Assembly (NCBI RefSeq): GCF_000198775.1
Contig: NC_014722.1
Location: 636,607 to 661,930 of the forward strand
DNA from: Mycetohabitans rhizoxinica HKI 454
Lineage (GTDB): Bacteria > Pseudomonadota > Gammaproteobacteria > Burkholderiales > Burkholderiaceae
Length of the DNA: 25,324 nt
Reading direction: 5' to 3'
Position numbers and translations under genes: made by a program. The notes beneath the pieces are model-generated. The model did no database searches. It was not told the DNA's origin and saw only the letters and a program-made list of their open reading frames with translations. Shown piece by piece: positions 17,389-24,815 of the stretch (positions are counted from its first letter, which is position 1; every line of letters begins with the position of its first letter).

Positions 17389-17769
17389 CTAGCGGCGAAG
17401 CCATATGACGCTGGCCAGCCCGGCCAGCGTCATCAGCACCGAGCCGGCGAGATGGATCGCGGCCTCGCCGGCGGCCCAGCCGATGCGCCCGGCTTGCAGA
17501 TGCGCGGTGATTTCGGCGGAGAACGTCGAAAACGTCGACAAGCCACCCATCAAGCCGGTGATGACGAATAGCCGCCATTGCGGCGCGAGATCCGCATGCT
17601 TGCCGAAGTACGCAATGGACACGCCTATTACATAACCGGCGATCAGATTCGAGGCGAGCGTGCCGAGCGGCAACGCGGGAAGCAGGGGGTTGTAGCGCGT
17701 GCTGAGCACCCAGCGCAGCAGCGAGCCGAGCGCGCCGCCTAGCGCGACTGCGGCTATCGATGAAAGCAT
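17389..17769 (-). CDS. crcB: Fluoride channel CrcB (Fluc)
   Basis: Small membrane protein of 126 residues that acts as a dual-topology dimeric fluoride exporter. Four hydrophobic helices are visible, with [10 protein letters not shown] near the N-terminus, the conserved [11 protein letters not shown] segment, and the hallmark [13 protein letters not shown], whose Phe and Thr/Ser line the pore. The ATG at 17769 aligns with family N-termini; an ATG at 17781 would add four residues, and neither has a strong ribosome site. No fluoride riboswitch was recognised in the upstream 17770-17940 stretch. Its stop lies within the perfect palindrome GCCGCTAGCGGC (17385-17396), which it shares with the end of the monooxygenase gene. 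Confidence 0.92.
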   Translation of the reverse strand: MLSSIAAVALGGALGSLLRWVLSTRYNPLLPALPLGTLASNLIAGYVIGVSIAYFGKHADLAPQWRLFVITGLMGGLSTFSTFSAEITAHLQAGRIGWAAGEAAIHLAGSVLMTLAGLASVIWLRR

Positions 17770-17939
17770 CGCGGGTTCCATTCGGGCGCTGCCCGGTAGA
17801 CTAAATCCTGGATTCTAGCGGATACGTCGTCCGTCGCCATGGTGTGGTGTACAGGAGTGCGGCGCACAGTCACAGGACGCACACGTGAAGGCCTGCGCGC
17901 GCGCTGCTCGGCGCGCACATGGCCCGCGTCATGACACGT

Positions 17940-18013
17940 GCAGCTGCAGCCGCAGCTGCATGCCTGTCAAGCGCATTGTGCGCGCAAGCGCCTCCCCCGG
18001 CTGCGGGGGGGAG
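17940..18013 (-). terminator. Hairpins downstream of the fds operon
   Basis: CTCCCCC (17992-17998) pairs with GGGGGAG (18007-18013) seven bases past the fdsD stop. Further on, GCAGCTGC-AGCC-GCAGCTGC (17940-17959) forms a second perfect stem. These G+C-rich stems at the operon end look like terminators, although no T tract is present. The rest of the 250-base crcB-fdsD gap shows nothing recognisable apart from the presumed crcB promoter region. Confidence 0.45.
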
Positions 18014-18019
18014 CGCGGG

Positions 18020-18277
18020 TTATGCCGGCGCGGCGGCCGGCATTAACCTGTCACGATAGCGAACAAGGGCCTCGCGCGCGATCGGCATCAACTCGTCCAA
18101 CGCCGGATCCATGCCGCGATCGAGCGCGTCGAGCAGTGTGCGCCGCATGCGCGGCTCCCAAAAGCGCTTTAGATGATCGGCGATACCTTCGAGCGCGGCG
18201 TGCCGATCGGGCATCGATTCGAAGAACTCTCCAATGCGGTTGGCCATGTCGACCAGGGTGTGCAGCGGCATTGCCAT
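18020..18277 (-). CDS. fdsD: NAD-dependent formate dehydrogenase, delta subunit
   Basis: Small 85-residue subunit or assembly factor of the soluble molybdenum formate dehydrogenase. It shows the family block MANRIGEFFESMPD followed by ALEGIADHLKRFWEPRMR, which is diagnostic of FdsD. It starts 12 bases after the fdsA stop, with a strong GGAGGAG ribosome site, and is the last gene of the operon. In the Cupriavidus necator operon an fdsC/fdhD gene precedes fdsD; here fdsD follows fdsA directly. Confidence 0.92.
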   Translation of the reverse strand: MAMPLHTLVDMANRIGEFFESMPDRHAALEGIADHLKRFWEPRMRRTLLDALDRGMDPALDELMPIAREALVRYRDRLMPAAAPA

Positions 18278-18289
18278 TGTCGACTCCTC

Positions 18290-21229
18290 CTATTGGGCCG
18301 TCGCGACGCCCGATGCGTCCAGTAGGGTACGTTCTTTCAGCAGCGCCAGTTGCTGGTCGCTGAAGCGGGCATAGCGCTGCTGCCAGTCCGATAACTGACC
18401 GACAACCGGCGTGACCTGCACCGCGGTCACTTTGTACTCTGGGCAATTGGTCGCCCAGTCGGACGAGTCGGTGGTTACCACGTTGGCGCCGGATTCCGGA
18501 AAGTGGAACGTCGTGTAGACGACGCCGGGCTGCATCCGCGTGGTCACCAGCGCGCGCAGGACCGTGTGTCCCGCGCGCGACGCGACGCCGACCCAGTCGC
18601 CGCTCTTGATTCCCCGGTCCTCTGCGTCCACCGGATGGATCTCCAGCCGGTCCTCTTCATGCCAGCGCGAATTGTCCGTGCGGCGGGTCTGCGCGCCGAC
18701 ATTGTACTGCGACAGGATTCGGCCCGTGGTCAGCAATAGCGGGAACCGGCGGGTGACCTTCTCGCGCGTCGGGATGAACTGCGTGATCACGAAGCGTCCC
18801 TTGCCGCGCACGAAGGTGTCCACGTGCATGGTCGGGGTGCCGTGTGGCGCCGCTTCATTGCATGGCCACTGGATGCTGCCCAATTCGTCCAGCCGCGCGT
18901 ACGATACGCCATGGAAGGTGGGCGTGAGCCGTGCGATTTCGTCCATGATTTGGCTCGGATGGGAATAATCCATCGCGTAGCCCAGCTTGGCGGCCAGCTT
19001 GATCGTCACTTGCCAGTCGGCCATGCCGGGTAGCGGGGGCATCACCTGTCGCACGCGGGAAATCCGGCGCTCCGCATTCGTGAACGTGCCATCCTTTTCC
19101 AAAAATGACGTGCCCGGCAGGAAAACGTGCGCGTACTTGGCCGTCTCGTTCAGGAAAATATCCTGCACGACGATGCACTCCATCGACGACAGCGCCGCGG
19201 CGACATGCTGCGTGTTCGGGTCCGATTGCGCGATGTCCTCGCCCTGGCAATACAGGCCCTTGAACGTGCCGCTCAGCGCGGCATCGAACATGTTCGGAAT
19301 GCGCAGACCCGGCTCGGGTTGTAGCGTGACGTTCCAAGCGGCCTCGAACAGGCTGCGCGTGGCGGCGTCACCGATATGCCGGTAGCCCGGCAACTCATGC
19401 GGGAACGATCCCATGTCGCAGGAGCCCTGCACGTTGTTTTGCCCGCGCAGTGGGTTGACACCGACGCCTTCACGGCCGAGGTTGCCAGTGGCCATCGCCA
19501 GATTCGCAATGCCCATCACCATCGTGGAGCCCTGCGAATGTTCGGTGACGCCTAACCCGTAATAAATCGCCGCATTGCCGCCGGTGGCATACAGACGAGC
19601 GGCTTCGCGCACCTGCGCCGCCGGCACGCCGGTGATCGACTCGGTGGCTTCCGGCGCGTTCTGTGGCTGGGCCGCGAAATCCCGCCATTGCTCGAATGCG
19701 AGCGGCTCGCACCGCTGGGCGATGAAAGCCGTGTCGAGCAGGCCCTCGGTGACAATCACATGCGCGAACGCATTGATGATCGCGACATTCGTGCCCGGGC
19801 GCACGGGTAGGTGATACTGCGCGTTGACGTGAGGTCCCTGGACCAGATCGATGCGGCGCGGGTCGATCACGATCAGCTTCGCGCCTTCGCGCAGGCGCCG
19901 CTTAAGCCGTGAGCCGAATACCGGATGGCCATCAGTCGGGTTGGCGCCGATTACCATGATCACGTCGCTATGCGCGACCGATGCGAAAGTCTGCGTGCCG
20001 GCCGATTCGCCAAGCGTGGTCTTCAAGCCGTAGCCGGTCGGCGAGTGACACACGCGGGCGCAGGTGTCGACGTTGTTGTTGCCAAATGCCGCCCGCACGA
20101 GTTTTTGCACTAGGTACGTCTCTTCGTTCGTGCATCGTGACGATGTGATGCCGCCGATCGACTCGCGTCCGTACTTGTCCTGGATGCGCCGGAACGCGCT
20201 GGCCGCGTAGTCCAGCGCCTCATCCCAGCTGACTTCGCGCCACGGCGCGTCGATCGACGCGCGGATCATCGGCCGCGTGATGCGGTCGCGGTGCGTCGCA
20301 TAGCCCCATGCAAAGCGCCCCTTCACGCAAGCATGGCCCTCGTTGGCGCGGCCGTCCTTGTGCGGCACCATCCGTACCACCTGATTGCCCTTCATCTCGG
20401 CCTTTAGCGAACAGCCGACACCGCAATAAGCACAGGTCGTGACGACGGCGTGCTCCGGTTGGCCCAGTTCGGCAATCGATTTTTCGTGCAACGTCGCGGT
20501 CGGGCAAGCGGCCACGCACGCTCCACACGAGACACACTCCGATGCCATGAACGAGACGCCTTCGCTTGCCGCAACGCGCGACTCGAAGCCGCGTCCCGCG
20601 ATGGTCAGCGCAAAGGTGCCTTGCGTTTGCTCGCACGCGCGCACGCATCGGTTGCACACGATGCACTTGCTGGCGTCATAGGTGAAGTACGGGTTCGATT
20701 CGTCCTTCGCGTCGCGCAGATGATTGGCGCCATCGTAGCCGTAGCGGACCTCGCGCAGCCCCACGACGCCCGCCATGTCCTGCAACTCGCAACGCCCGTT
20801 GGACGGGCACGTCAGACAGTCTAACGGGTGATCGGAAATGTACAACTCCATCACGTTGCGACGCAGCGCCTGCAGCTTGTCGCTTTGCGTGCGCACCTTC
20901 ATGCCCGGCTCGACCGGCGTCGTGCAGGAGGCCGGATAACCCCGGCGGCCTTCGATCTCGACCAGGCACAGCCGGCACGAGCCGAACGCCTCTAGAGAAT
21001 CGGTTGCGCATAGTTTCGGCACGCGAACGCCGGCGTGGATCGCCGCGCGCATGACCGATGTGCCTGCCGGCACATCCACCTGCACGCCGTCGATCTGCAG
21101 CGACACGCTTGGGCCGTGGCGGGCCGGCGTACCGAAATCGACGTCGTCCAGCGGTACATTGTTCGCGCGGCAAGCGCACGATCCGGACCCGCACCCACCA
21201 CGAAGGCCATCCTGGCTCATGTCATTCAT
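18290..21229 (-). CDS. fdsA: NAD-dependent formate dehydrogenase, alpha (molybdopterin) subunit
   Basis: Catalytic subunit of 979 residues that oxidises formate to CO2 at a bis-MGD molybdenum centre and passes electrons through Fe-S clusters to FdsB. In order: a [2Fe-2S] domain (C74, C85, C88, C102); the His-Cys cluster H134/C138/C141/C147; two 4Fe-4S sites (C189/C192/C195/C199 and C232/C235/C238/C242); the MGD-domain cluster (C266, C269, C273, C301); and the active-site cysteine C394 in ARVCHSPTGYG, so it is a Cys rather than a selenocysteine enzyme. The ATG at 21229 has CAGGAGC upstream. The first 20 residues contain an additional GGCGSGSCAC stretch before the ferredoxin domain. Molybdenum rather than tungsten is inferred from the fds family. 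Confidence 0.96.
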   Translation of the reverse strand: MNDMSQDGLRGGCGSGSCACRANNVPLDDVDFGTPARHGPSVSLQIDGVQVDVPAGTSVMRAAIHAGVRVPKLCATDSLEAFGSCRLCLVEIEGRRGYPASCTTPVEPGMKVRTQSDKLQALRRNVMELYISDHPLDCLTCPSNGRCELQDMAGVVGLREVRYGYDGANHLRDAKDESNPYFTYDASKCIVCNRCVRACEQTQGTFALTIAGRGFESRVAASEGVSFMASECVSCGACVAACPTATLHEKSIAELGQPEHAVVTTCAYCGVGCSLKAEMKGNQVVRMVPHKDGRANEGHACVKGRFAWGYATHRDRITRPMIRASIDAPWREVSWDEALDYAASAFRRIQDKYGRESIGGITSSRCTNEETYLVQKLVRAAFGNNNVDTCARVCHSPTGYGLKTTLGESAGTQTFASVAHSDVIMVIGANPTDGHPVFGSRLKRRLREGAKLIVIDPRRIDLVQGPHVNAQYHLPVRPGTNVAIINAFAHVIVTEGLLDTAFIAQRCEPLAFEQWRDFAAQPQNAPEATESITGVPAAQVREAARLYATGGNAAIYYGLGVTEHSQGSTMVMGIANLAMATGNLGREGVGVNPLRGQNNVQGSCDMGSFPHELPGYRHIGDAATRSLFEAAWNVTLQPEPGLRIPNMFDAALSGTFKGLYCQGEDIAQSDPNTQHVAAALSSMECIVVQDIFLNETAKYAHVFLPGTSFLEKDGTFTNAERRISRVRQVMPPLPGMADWQVTIKLAAKLGYAMDYSHPSQIMDEIARLTPTFHGVSYARLDELGSIQWPCNEAAPHGTPTMHVDTFVRGKGRFVITQFIPTREKVTRRFPLLLTTGRILSQYNVGAQTRRTDNSRWHEEDRLEIHPVDAEDRGIKSGDWVGVASRAGHTVLRALVTTRMQPGVVYTTFHFPESGANVVTTDSSDWATNCPEYKVTAVQVTPVVGQLSDWQQRYARFSDQQLALLKERTLLDASGVATAQ

Positions 21230-21271
21230 TGTCTGCTCCTGCGCGTCGCGTGAAGCGGCGCGCGTCTGTCA

Positions 21272-22888
21272 TCATGCCGCGGCGCTGCGTTCAGGCTCGC
21301 ACGGCGCGTCGCCTTCGGCGCTCGCAAGGCCGAAGTCTTCAGGGAAATGGTCCAGCGCGGACAGCACCGGGTAGGGGGTCATCCCGCCCATCGCGCACAG
21401 CGAGCCGTGCAGCATCGTGTCGCACAGCTCGCGCAGCAACGTCACGTGGTGCGTGCGCGCGCGCGCGTCCTGCTCCGGGGCACGGAGCTTGTCGATGACC
21501 TCCGCGCCGCGCGTGGAGCCGATCCGGCACGGCGTGCACTTGCCGCACGATTCAAGCGCACAGAAGTGCATCGCATAACGCGCCAGCTCGGCCAGGTTGG
21601 CGGTGTCATCGTGGACCACGATGCCGCCGTGGCCCACGACGGCGCCGATCGCCGTATAGGCTTCGTAATCCAGCGGCACGTCCCACTGGCTCGGCGGCAG
21701 ATAGGTGCCGAGCGGGCCGCCGACCTGGATCGCGCGTGCGGGGCGTCCACTCGCCGTGCCGCCTCCGAATTCGAACACCAGTTCGCGCAGCGTGACGCCG
21801 AACGCAACTTCGACCAGCCCGCCGCGCTGTACATTGCCGGCGAGTTGGAACGGTAGCGTGCCACGCGAGCGCCCCATGCCGAAGTCTCGGTAGAACGCAT
21901 CGCCGCGCGCGAAAATGATCGGCACGGACGCCAGCGTGATCACGTTGTTGATCACCGTCGGCTTGCCTCGGTAGCCGGCCAACGCGGGCAGCGGTGGCTT
22001 GGCGCGCACGATGCCTCGCTTGCCTTCGAGCGATTCGAGTAGCGCCGTCTCCTCGCCGCAGACATACGCGCCGGCGCCTTTCGCGACGAACAGATCGAAA
22101 GCCCGACCGGAGCCCAGCACATCTGGGCCGAGCCAGCCGGCGGCGCGCGCACGGGCGATCGCCGCGTTCAATCGCGCGATCGCCAACGGGTATTCGCTGC
22201 GCACGTAGAGGTAGCCTTGCGTCGCACCGGTCGACACGCCGGCGATGATCATGCCTTCGATCAGGCCAAATGGGTCACATTCCATCGACAAGCGGTCCGA
22301 GAACGTGCCGCTGTCACCTTCGTCCGCGTTGCAGACTACGTATTTTTGGTCTGCCTGGGCTTGCAGTACCGTGCGCCACTTAATACCTGCCGGAAACGCG
22401 GCGCCGCCGCGTCCGCGCAGTCCAGCGTCAATCAGTAACTGGCAGGCGGCGGCTGGCGCCATCTGCAACGCGCGGTGCAGGCCTTGCAGGCCACCGTGCG
22501 CAACATAGTCGTCGATCGATAGCGGATCGATGAGGCCGATCCGGGAAAAGGTCAAACGCTGTTGCTTGCTTAGGTAGGGGAGGGCTTCGACGAGGCCGAC
22601 GCATTTCGGATGGGCCGCTGCCCGTGCTTGCGCAGCGTCGTCGGTGTGGAAACCCGAGTCGAACAACGCGTCGATGTCCTGCAACGCAACGTTAGCGTAG
22701 CCGATGCGGCCGGCGGCCGTGCCGACCTCCACGAGTGGCTCCAACCAGGACAATCCTCGCGAGCCGTTGCGTACCAGCTCGATGTCGAGCGCGCGTCGCG
22801 CGGCTTGTCCCGCGATGGCCTGCGCGATCTCGTCTGCTCCGAGCGCGATCGCTGTCGTATCGGACGGCACGTAAATGCGAATCGCCAT
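21272..22888 (-). CDS. fdsB: NAD-dependent formate dehydrogenase, beta (diaphorase) subunit
   Basis: NuoF-like FMN and NADH-binding subunit of 538 residues that transfers electrons from FdsA to NAD+. Visible: GRGGAAFP (159-166) for NADH/FMN, CNADEGDSGTFSDR (186-199), GKRGIVRAKPP (289-299), and the 4Fe-4S site C448/C451/C454 in ESCGKCTPCRIGS with the fourth ligand C498. An N-terminal domain of about 110 residues precedes the NuoF core, as in other FdsB proteins. The ATG at 22888 overlaps the fdsG stop (TAATG), so translation is coupled; the longer ORF from 23005 overlaps fdsG and is rejected. The gap to fdsA is 42 bases. Confidence 0.96.
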   Translation of the reverse strand: MAIRIYVPSDTTAIALGADEIAQAIAGQAARRALDIELVRNGSRGLSWLEPLVEVGTAAGRIGYANVALQDIDALFDSGFHTDDAAQARAAAHPKCVGLVEALPYLSKQQRLTFSRIGLIDPLSIDDYVAHGGLQGLHRALQMAPAAACQLLIDAGLRGRGGAAFPAGIKWRTVLQAQADQKYVVCNADEGDSGTFSDRLSMECDPFGLIEGMIIAGVSTGATQGYLYVRSEYPLAIARLNAAIARARAAGWLGPDVLGSGRAFDLFVAKGAGAYVCGEETALLESLEGKRGIVRAKPPLPALAGYRGKPTVINNVITLASVPIIFARGDAFYRDFGMGRSRGTLPFQLAGNVQRGGLVEVAFGVTLRELVFEFGGGTASGRPARAIQVGGPLGTYLPPSQWDVPLDYEAYTAIGAVVGHGGIVVHDDTANLAELARYAMHFCALESCGKCTPCRIGSTRGAEVIDKLRAPEQDARARTHHVTLLRELCDTMLHGSLCAMGGMTPYPVLSALDHFPEDFGLASAEGDAPCEPERSAAA

Positions 22889-23466
22889 TAGCACGCTCCC
22901 CGTTGCGCGTCGCCGATCGCCGCGGCGAGCACTGTATCGAGCTTCTCCGGCGTGACGCGGGCGTAGGGCTTGCCATTGACCATCATCGCCGGGGACGTGC
23001 TGCACAAGCCCAGGCAGTACGCGGATTGCAACTCAACTGCCGGGTGGCCGGCGAGCGGTGCGGCCGGTGGCGCCGCGCGATGGTCGTCGCCGTGGCGACA
23101 CGCATCGAAGCGGTGACCCGTGCGGGTCTCGGCATGCCGCGCCAGCGCTTCGCTGCCCATCGCGCGACAGGATTCGGCGCGGCACAGCTGGACTGTCACG
23201 GCGGCCGGTGGCGATGTGCGAAAGTGATGGTAATACGTGATCACGCCATGGACTTCGGCGCGCGACAAGTTCATTGCCTGGGCAAGCGGGGCGATGACAC
23301 TGTCGGGGATGTAACCAGCATCGTCCTGGATTGCGTGCAAAACGCTTAATAGCGAATGTCCCGGTACGGCGCGCGCTGCCGCACTCGTGTGGTGCGCGAC
23401 AAGCCGAGCTGCCGCGTCCGGCGCCAATGCGGCGCCCGTTGCACGGCCGGTAGAGGGTTCTGCCAA
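22888..23466 (-). CDS. fdsG: NAD-dependent formate dehydrogenase, gamma subunit
   Basis: NuoE-like [2Fe-2S] subunit of 192 residues and first gene of the operon. Cluster ligands are visible as C95-x4-C100 and C151-x3-C155 (LCRAESCRAMG and YCLGLCSTSP), and the N-terminal helical part (LLSVLHAIQDDAGYIP) matches NuoE. A short His/Pro-rich insert (CRHGDDHRAAPP, 123-134) separates the two cysteine pairs. The start is a TTG at 23466: no ATG or GTG occurs before residue 65, GGAGG lies 4 bases upstream, and a stop closes the frame further up. Expression is probably controlled from the inverted repeat in the divergent intergenic region. Confidence 0.93.
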   Translation of the reverse strand: MAEPSTGRATGAALAPDAAARLVAHHTSAAARAVPGHSLLSVLHAIQDDAGYIPDSVIAPLAQAMNLSRAEVHGVITYYHHFRTSPPAAVTVQLCRAESCRAMGSEALARHAETRTGHRFDACRHGDDHRAAPPAAPLAGHPAVELQSAYCLGLCSTSPAMMVNGKPYARVTPEKLDTVLAAAIGDAQRGAC

Positions 23467-23487
23467 GGGGCCTCCGGTGGGGGAGTA

Positions 23488-23512
23488 GTATATGATTTAT
23501 CCGTTCATATAC
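23488..23512. promoter_or_regulatory. Inverted-repeat operator candidate in the fdsG/regulator gap
   Basis: GTATATGA (23488-23495) and TCATATAC (23505-23512) are a perfect 8-bp inverted repeat with a 9-base spacer. The TATAT/ATATA halves and total length of 25 resemble ModE-type operators. On the minus strand the left arm overlaps TATACT (23492 to 23487), a likely fdsG -10 box without a good -35. A protein bound here could therefore control fdsG and, from the plus strand, its own gene. A second pair, CGTTCG/CGAACG (23513-23518 and 23537-23542), lies beside it. Confidence 0.6.
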
Positions 23513-23586
23513 CGTTCGTTGGATTGATGTCTTTTTCGAACGTTAGTCGTTGCCGGTGTCGATTTCAATAGGAAAATAAATTGCAT

Positions 23587-24669
23587 ATGAGTATGCCCAG
23601 GATCGAAGCGGTGTCCGAATGGCGGATCGCGGGTACGGATCACGCGGGCGGGCGCTTGTCGGACGTGATCCTGCTGCTGACGCGACTGGTCGAGCTGGGC
23701 AGCATTGCGAGCGCGGCGCAAGCGCTCGGTCTGTCGTACCGGCACGCATGGGGCGTGCTGCGTGCGGCCGAACAGCGCCTTGGCGGCCCATTGCTGATCA
23801 AGGTTCGAGGCCAAGGTTCGCTGCTGTCCCCGCTCGGCGAAAAACTGCTGTGGGCCGAGCGCGTGCGTATCGAACGGCTGGAGCCGCTCGCGCAGTCGCT
23901 CGGCGTCGAAGTCACCGAGGAAATCCGGCGATTGCTGGCCCCAGAGCGGCGTGACGTGCGGATTCACGCGTCACATGGATATGCCGTCGCGGCGCTGGTA
24001 CAAGCGCTCGCCGAAGACGGCACCCCGGTGGAGATCCGGTATCGGGACAGTGCGGACGCCGTCGCGTCGTTGTCGCGCGGCGAATGCGACCTGGCCGGTT
24101 TCCACTTGCCGATTGGACCATTCCGCGCAGTATGCGCGGCCGTCTACCGGCCATGGCTGGACGACAGGCGACACGTGCTGATTCACCTGGCGCGCCGCAA
24201 GCAGGGGTTGTTCGTGCCGAAGGGCAATCCGCAGCACATCGGCGGCCTTGCCGACCTGTCCCGCGAAGGCTTGCGCTTTGTCAATCGTCAGCCAGGCTCC
24301 GGCACGCGCATGCTGCTCGACCTGATGCTGCGCGATATCGGTATCGATCCGACGCGCATCAACGGCTACGCGTCAACCGAACTGACGCATTCGGCGATCG
24401 CGGCGTTCGTGGCGAGCGGTAAGGCCGATGTCGGGTTCGGCGTTCAGCCGGCGGCTGCGTATTTCGGACTGGACTTCATTCCGATAGTCGATGAGGATTA
24501 TTACTTCGCGTGCGAGCAAGCCGCGCTTGATATGGCACCGTTATCGACGATTGTCGATGAGTTGCGCGGCGACGCGTTCAAAGGCGCGGTCGCGCAACTG
24601 CACGGGTACGATGCCGCGCGCTGCGGCGACTGCGTTCCGCTTCAGGAGGGCGTGGGGCCGCGGAATTGA
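23587..24669 (+). CDS. fdsR: ModE-like transcriptional regulator of the fds operon (FdsR-like)
   Basis: 360-residue one-component regulator. Residues about 20-85 form a ModE/LysR-type winged helix-turn-helix (SIASAAQALGLSYRHAWGVL, then LLSPLGEKLL). The remainder, from about 105, is a periplasmic-binding-protein-like ligand domain without a signal peptide (for example NRQPGSGTRMLLDLML and ASGKADVGFGVQPAA), as in COG1910-type ModE relatives. These proteins probably sense molybdate, tungstate or a related ligand. It is divergent from fdsG, the position of Cupriavidus necator fdsR, which is known to control its fds operon. The ATG at 23587 is chosen; a TTG at 23581 sits at better distance from AGGA (23570-23573) and would add two residues. 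Confidence 0.88.
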   Translation: MSMPRIEAVSEWRIAGTDHAGGRLSDVILLLTRLVELGSIASAAQALGLSYRHAWGVLRAAEQRLGGPLLIKVRGQGSLLSPLGEKLLWAERVRIERLEPLAQSLGVEVTEEIRRLLAPERRDVRIHASHGYAVAALVQALAEDGTPVEIRYRDSADAVASLSRGECDLAGFHLPIGPFRAVCAAVYRPWLDDRRHVLIHLARRKQGLFVPKGNPQHIGGLADLSREGLRFVNRQPGSGTRMLLDLMLRDIGIDPTRINGYASTELTHSAIAAFVASGKADVGFGVQPAAAYFGLDFIPIVDEDYYFACEQAALDMAPLSTIVDELRGDAFKGAVAQLHGYDAARCGDCVPLQEGVGPRN

Positions 24670-24719
24670 TCCGGATATCTTATTATTTAAAGGGCGTCAG
24701 GACGGTGGGGAGCGAGGCC

Positions 24720-24781
24720 TTCGCGCACGGCAATATGTGATCGCGTACCTGAATAGCCTGAGTTGTGCATTGGTGTAGTGT
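24720..24781 (+). promoter_or_regulatory. Imperfect PIP/hrpII-box promoter before the final gene
   Basis: TTCGC (24720-24724), 15 bases, then ATCGC (24740-24744): one mismatch to the PIP box TTCGB-N15-TTCGB bound by HrpB/HrpX-type AraC activators. After exactly 31 bases comes TAGTGT (24776-24781), which fits the YANNNT -10 element expected 30-32 bases downstream. The ATG at 24816 follows after 34 bases. Short motifs occur by chance, so this is a candidate. Confidence 0.4.
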
Positions 24782-24815
24782 GCGGTTTCAGCATGATAGA
24801 AGGATGTCAAGCGCT

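Noticed and set aside
17770..17900. Fluoride riboswitch before crcB
   Set aside because: No recognisable crcB-motif core or pseudoknot pairing was found by eye; a covariance-model search would decide.
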